Shown: positions 13,813 to 16,058 of the stretch, piece after piece
How the letters are laid out: every line of letters begins with the position of its first letter
How positions within the stretch are numbered: the stretch's first letter is position 1
NCBI GenBank assembly: GCA_934725735.1
Contig: CAKVCP010000044.1
Location: forward strand, 1 to 16,058
DNA length: 16,058 nucleotides
DNA from: an uncultured Thermoguttaceae bacterium
GTDB lineage: Bacteria; Planctomycetota; Planctomycetia; Pirellulales; Thermoguttaceae
Reading direction: 5' to 3'
Program-made: the position numbers and the translations under genes
The notes under the pieces: generated by a model
Seen by the model: the letters and a program-made list of their open reading frames with translations, nothing else
What the model was told of the DNA's origin: nothing
Databases searched by the model: none

Positions 13813-14865
13813 ATGCCTCTCTCCCCTTTCTACCTAGACCTTGAAGAAAAAGCGTTCTCCCTCGGCCTATCCGCGCTTGGAGTCGCCGCGTCGGGAGCCG
13901 CTCGAACCTTCGATCTCTTCGCCCAATGCGTCGTCAAAGGACAATGCGCCGACTTAACCTATCTCACGAACGACGTTCAACTGCGCCGCTCCCCGACGTC
14001 CGTCCTCCCCGACGCGCGATCCGTCGTCGTCGTAGCGCTTTCGGAAAGAACGGTGAAAGAAGAATCGCGCGACGCGACGGCGGAAATTTACGCGTCGCCT
14101 GAACTCCAATCTTCGAAAGAAAACGCCGCCGTAGGTCGCGTCTCCGGATACGCGACGTGTCTCGACTATCACGAGCTTCTCAAAAAGAAATTACGCGCGC
14201 TCTCTCAATATCTCAAGGCGCAGTTCCCCGCCGCGTCGATTCGCGCGGCGGTCGACACGGCGCCGATTCTTGAAAAAGACTGGGCCTGCGAAGCGGGAAT
14301 CGGTTTCGTCGGGCTTCATTCTCTCGTCGTTCATCCGAAACTCGGCTCGCGATTCTTCCTTGGCGAGCTCCTCGTTTCCGTCGATTTTGAAAAGCTCACG
14401 GGGGTTCCCGATCGAGACGCGTATCTCTCCGCTTTGAACTTACGCCGTCGCGAGCAAGGAGAGCCCCTTTTCGACGCGGCAGGCTCCGCCGCGCGATGCC
14501 TGCGTTGTCGTCGTTGCGTCGACGCGTGTCCCACCGGGGCTTTGGTCGGCAATCGAACGCTTGACGCGCGGCGTTGCCTCAATTACTGGACTATCGAAAC
14601 AAGAAACGCAATCCCTGAGGATATAGCCGTCAACCTCGACGGTCGCCTTTTTGGCTGCGATTTATGCCAAAGAGTCTGTCCGCACAACGCGGCGATAGAG
14701 ATTACGCCGCCGCGCTTGATACCTCTCGACTCAGTGGAACGTCTCGACGACGCCGCGTTTCGTCGTCTTTTCAAGAAAACGCCCGTCTTTCGCGCCCACC
14801 TAGAGGGCCTGCAACGGGTCGCGCAAACTTTAATGGCTCAAAACACCTCTAGCAAGAAAAAATAG
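13813..14865 (+). CDS. queG: Epoxyqueuosine reductase QueG
   Basis: This 350-residue cobalamin-dependent Fe-S enzyme reduces epoxyqueuosine to queuosine in GUN-anticodon tRNAs, the last pathway step. Two ferredoxin-type clusters are visible: Cys229, Cys232, Cys235 and Cys239 (CLRCRRCVDACP), with Cys255, Cys282, Cys285 and Cys289 (GCDLCQRVCP). The conserved Asp148 in VDTAPILEKDWA fits the catalytic position, followed by GIGFVGLHSLVVHPKLGSRFFLGELL. Length is normal. No ribosome site precedes ATG 13813, and the upstream terminator leaves little room, suggesting leaderless or weak translation. It is on the opposite strand to queD, so the two are not co-transcribed. Confidence 0.95.
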   Translation: MPLSPFYLDLEEKAFSLGLSALGVAASGAARTFDLFAQCVVKGQCADLTYLTNDVQLRRSPTSVLPDARSVVVVALSERTVKEESRDATAEIYASPELQSSKENAAVGRVSGYATCLDYHELLKKKLRALSQYLKAQFPAASIRAAVDTAPILEKDWACEAGIGFVGLHSLVVHPKLGSRFFLGELLVSVDFEKLTGVPDRDAYLSALNLRRREQGEPLFDAAGSAARCLRCRRCVDACPTGALVGNRTLDARRCLNYWTIETRNAIPEDIAVNLDGRLFGCDLCQRVCPHNAAIEITPPRLIPLDSVERLDDAAFRRLFKKTPVFRAHLEGLQRVAQTLMAQNTSSKKK

Positions 14866-14902
14866 AGTCCGGCGACCGGAATAAATTCCGAATCGCCGGA
14901 CT
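14866..14902 (+). terminator. Long hairpin right after queG (no U-run)
   Basis: AGTCCGGCGA (14866-14875) pairs with TCGCCGGACT (14893-14902), and the interior continues as CGGAAT-AA-ATTCCG (14877-14890). This gives 16 pairs with small bulges, starting at the base after the stop codon. It is followed by ATTCCCCCCC rather than T, so terminator activity is uncertain; mRNA 3'-end protection is an alternative. Confidence 0.55.
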
Positions 14903-15242
14903 ATTCCCCCCCTGGGAACGTATCTAGAAGACACGAAAGCGTGTCGTTATCTTCTTCGGCGGCTTATCGGAACCCCCTAAAAGCCGCAAATTTCTCGTCG
15001 CAATCACTTCCATGCAATCGCTCCGACGAAGGAAAAAACCCACGCGTCCTTGCGTTTGAGCTTGTTATGAGTCTTTTCTTAAAGGCTCGTCTTTTTCCTT
15101 CTGTATTACGTATATCGGTGAAACCGTTTTTCTACTTTAAAGAATGAACCCAATTTTTCAAAAAAAGATATTCTACCGTCAATTCCTACCTTCCGGGCTC
15201 AAAGGAGAATGCGGAAATATCGCGTAGTTCCAATTATAGGGC
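14903..15242. other. Intergenic region without a supported gene
   Basis: This stretch between queG and the beta-helix gene's terminator carries a small hairpin GACACG-AAAG-CGTGTC (14932-14947) and an AAGGAG at about 15202, too close to the ATG at 15209 to support it. Frames here run into the downstream terminator and the antisense of the next gene. I see nothing else. Confidence 0.5.
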
Positions 15243-15280
15243 AAAAAAAATCCGCGACTCCCTTGCGAAAGTCGCGGATT
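15243..15280 (-). terminator. Terminator of the beta-helix protein gene
   Basis: On the minus strand AATCCGCGACT (15280-15270), a 10-nt loop and AGTCGCGGATT (15259-15249) form an 11-bp perfect stem running into eight T (15250-15243). It lies about 40 nt after the stop codon at 15321. Confidence 0.93.
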
Positions 15281-15320
15281 ATATCAAGTCGCGGCGCTAC
15301 GACGCGCGCTTATCGACGAA

Positions 15321-16058
15321 TCAGAAGACGTCGAAAAGGTCGTCGGAATCGTCCAGAACCGCCAGATCAACGTCGAGGTCGAGATCGTCGCCCATGTCGG
15401 CGAAGGCCTCGTCAAGGACGGCCCCGGAGTTCACGACGAACTCGGGCAAAACTTCGAGGTTGCCCGCAGAGGCGGCGAGGAAGGGCTTAAGAGGTTCATC
15501 CTTCGTGCCGACGCGGTTGCCGTCGACGCCGTCGTAGAGAGTGACGTTATCGGCGACGGAACCAACGACGTTGTTCTTGCTATTGACGTAGTTGACAGCC
15601 GCGCGGCCCCAGACGTCGGCGGTCGCGTTCTTGTTCGTGCCGACGTTTTCAGCGACGTAGCTTCTGGTAAGAACCGTCTTGCCAAACTCGTTGACGATAC
15701 CGCCGTAGTAGGTCGCGGTGTTGCCGCCGACGCGCGAATCAATGAAGGTCAATTCGCTGTCGTAAGCGTAGACCGCGCCGCCGTACTTCGTGGCTTCGTT
15801 TCCGAAGATCGTCATGTTGACGAAGTAGACGTTTCCGCTCAGAACGTTCACCGCGCCGCCGTTCGTTCCCAAACCGCCGGTAATCGTGAAGTTCGAGAGG
15901 GTGACGTCCGGAGCGCCAAGGATGACGCTGGGGATATCGATCTCGAAGACGCTTCCCGCGCGGTTACCGTCGATCGTAACGTCGACAGAGCCGCCGTTGA
16001 TGTTGACGTAGCGATTAAGAGACACCGGCGAAACGACAACGATCCTCTTGCCGTTGAG
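15321..16058 (-). CDS. Beta-helix (polymorphic outer-membrane-like) surface protein, C-terminal 245 residues
   Basis: The frame is open to the right edge, so the gene starts outside the window; the apparent start at 16025 is a GTG valine inside it (preceded by LNGKRIVVVSP). Repeated rungs of a right-handed beta-helix are visible: NGGSVDVTIDG, SNFTITGGLGTNGGAVNV, VNMTIFGNEATKYGGAVYA, FIDSRVGGNTATYYGGIVN, LTRSYVAENVG. The GGA(V/I) and N-x-A/T spacing matches chlamydial-type polymorphic outer-membrane repeats, common in giant planctomycete surface proteins. After the helix, an Ala/Val-rich linker ends in a 25-residue tail dominated by Asp and Leu (MGDDLDLDVDLAVLDDSDDLFDVF). It should be exported and act as an adhesin or cell-surface protein; its ligand is unknown. 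Its own terminator follows. Confidence 0.85.
   Translation of the reverse strand, partial: LNGKRIVVVSPVSLNRYVNINGGSVDVTIDGNRAGSVFEIDIPSVILGAPDVTLSNFTITGGLGTNGGAVNVLSGNVYFVNMTIFGNEATKYGGAVYAYDSELTFIDSRVGGNTATYYGGIVNEFGKTVLTRSYVAENVGTNKNATADVWGRAAVNYVNSKNNVVGSVADNVTLYDGVDGNRVGTKDEPLKPFLAASAGNLEVLPEFVVNSGAVLDEAFADMGDDLDLDVDLAVLDDSDDLFDVF

Noticed and set aside
15209..15490. 93-codon plus-strand frame with AGGAG just before ATG
   Set aside because: Spacing to the ATG is only 1-2 nt, and the frame crosses the beta-helix gene's terminator and its antisense strand.
1..16058. CRISPR arrays, insertion sequences, attachment sites or defence islands
   Set aside because: No regularly spaced repeats, transposase or integrase motifs, terminal inverted repeats or tRNA-end duplications were seen on either strand.

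Overview
The window looks like chromosomal DNA of a planctomycete (Planctomycetota, probably a Pirellulales/Thermoguttaceae-like lineage). The support is a bacterial topoisomerase VI B subunit, an archaeal-type ApgM phosphoglycerate mutase, a DUF1080 secreted protein, a small secreted protein with a Tyr-rich C-terminus, a beta-helix surface protein, frequent weak or absent Shine-Dalgarno sites, and strong use of GCG, GTC, GAC and ACG codons. This placement is inferred from gene content and was not tested. Nothing indicates a phage, transposon, CRISPR array or plasmid.

Left part (1-5930): the 5' part of an unrecognised exported protein runs off the left edge on the minus strand. It is followed by a tRNA-Gln(TTG) with its own promoter and terminator. 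A minus-strand pair then encodes an alpha/beta hydrolase and topoisomerase VI subunit B, behind a sigma70-like promoter flanked by a 9-bp gapped dyad. Divergent to this is an exported transglutaminase-like protein, ending in a long hairpin shared with the convergent gene.

Middle (5950-11450): a minus-strand exported protein with two SurA/PpiC-like halves is divergent from ndk. ndk converges on a minus-strand cluster transcribed queD - DUF1667 - apgM - DUF1080. These are tightly packed (15 nt, 45 nt, then a 4-nt ATGA overlap) and may form one operon mixing queuosine synthesis, glycolysis and an exported protein.

Right part (11450-16058): the region is dense in regulatory and small elements. 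It holds a small secreted protein gene behind a leader that can fold as a three-way junction and alternatively pair with its own Shine-Dalgarno site; a free-standing ~230-nt unit with strong promoter, hairpin leader, 19-codon ORF and terminator; a second tRNA-Gln (CTG) with its own promoter and terminator; a membrane-anchored acidic protein; queG; and the 3' end of a beta-helix surface protein with an aspartate-rich tail.

Functional links: QueD and QueG act early and late in queuosine synthesis, but are in separate units here. The two tRNA-Gln genes together read CAA and CAG. The best candidates for undescribed biology are the 19-codon transcription unit (12389-12654) and the leader at 11716-11786. 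Both rest on reading the sequence by eye, with no database or folding run.
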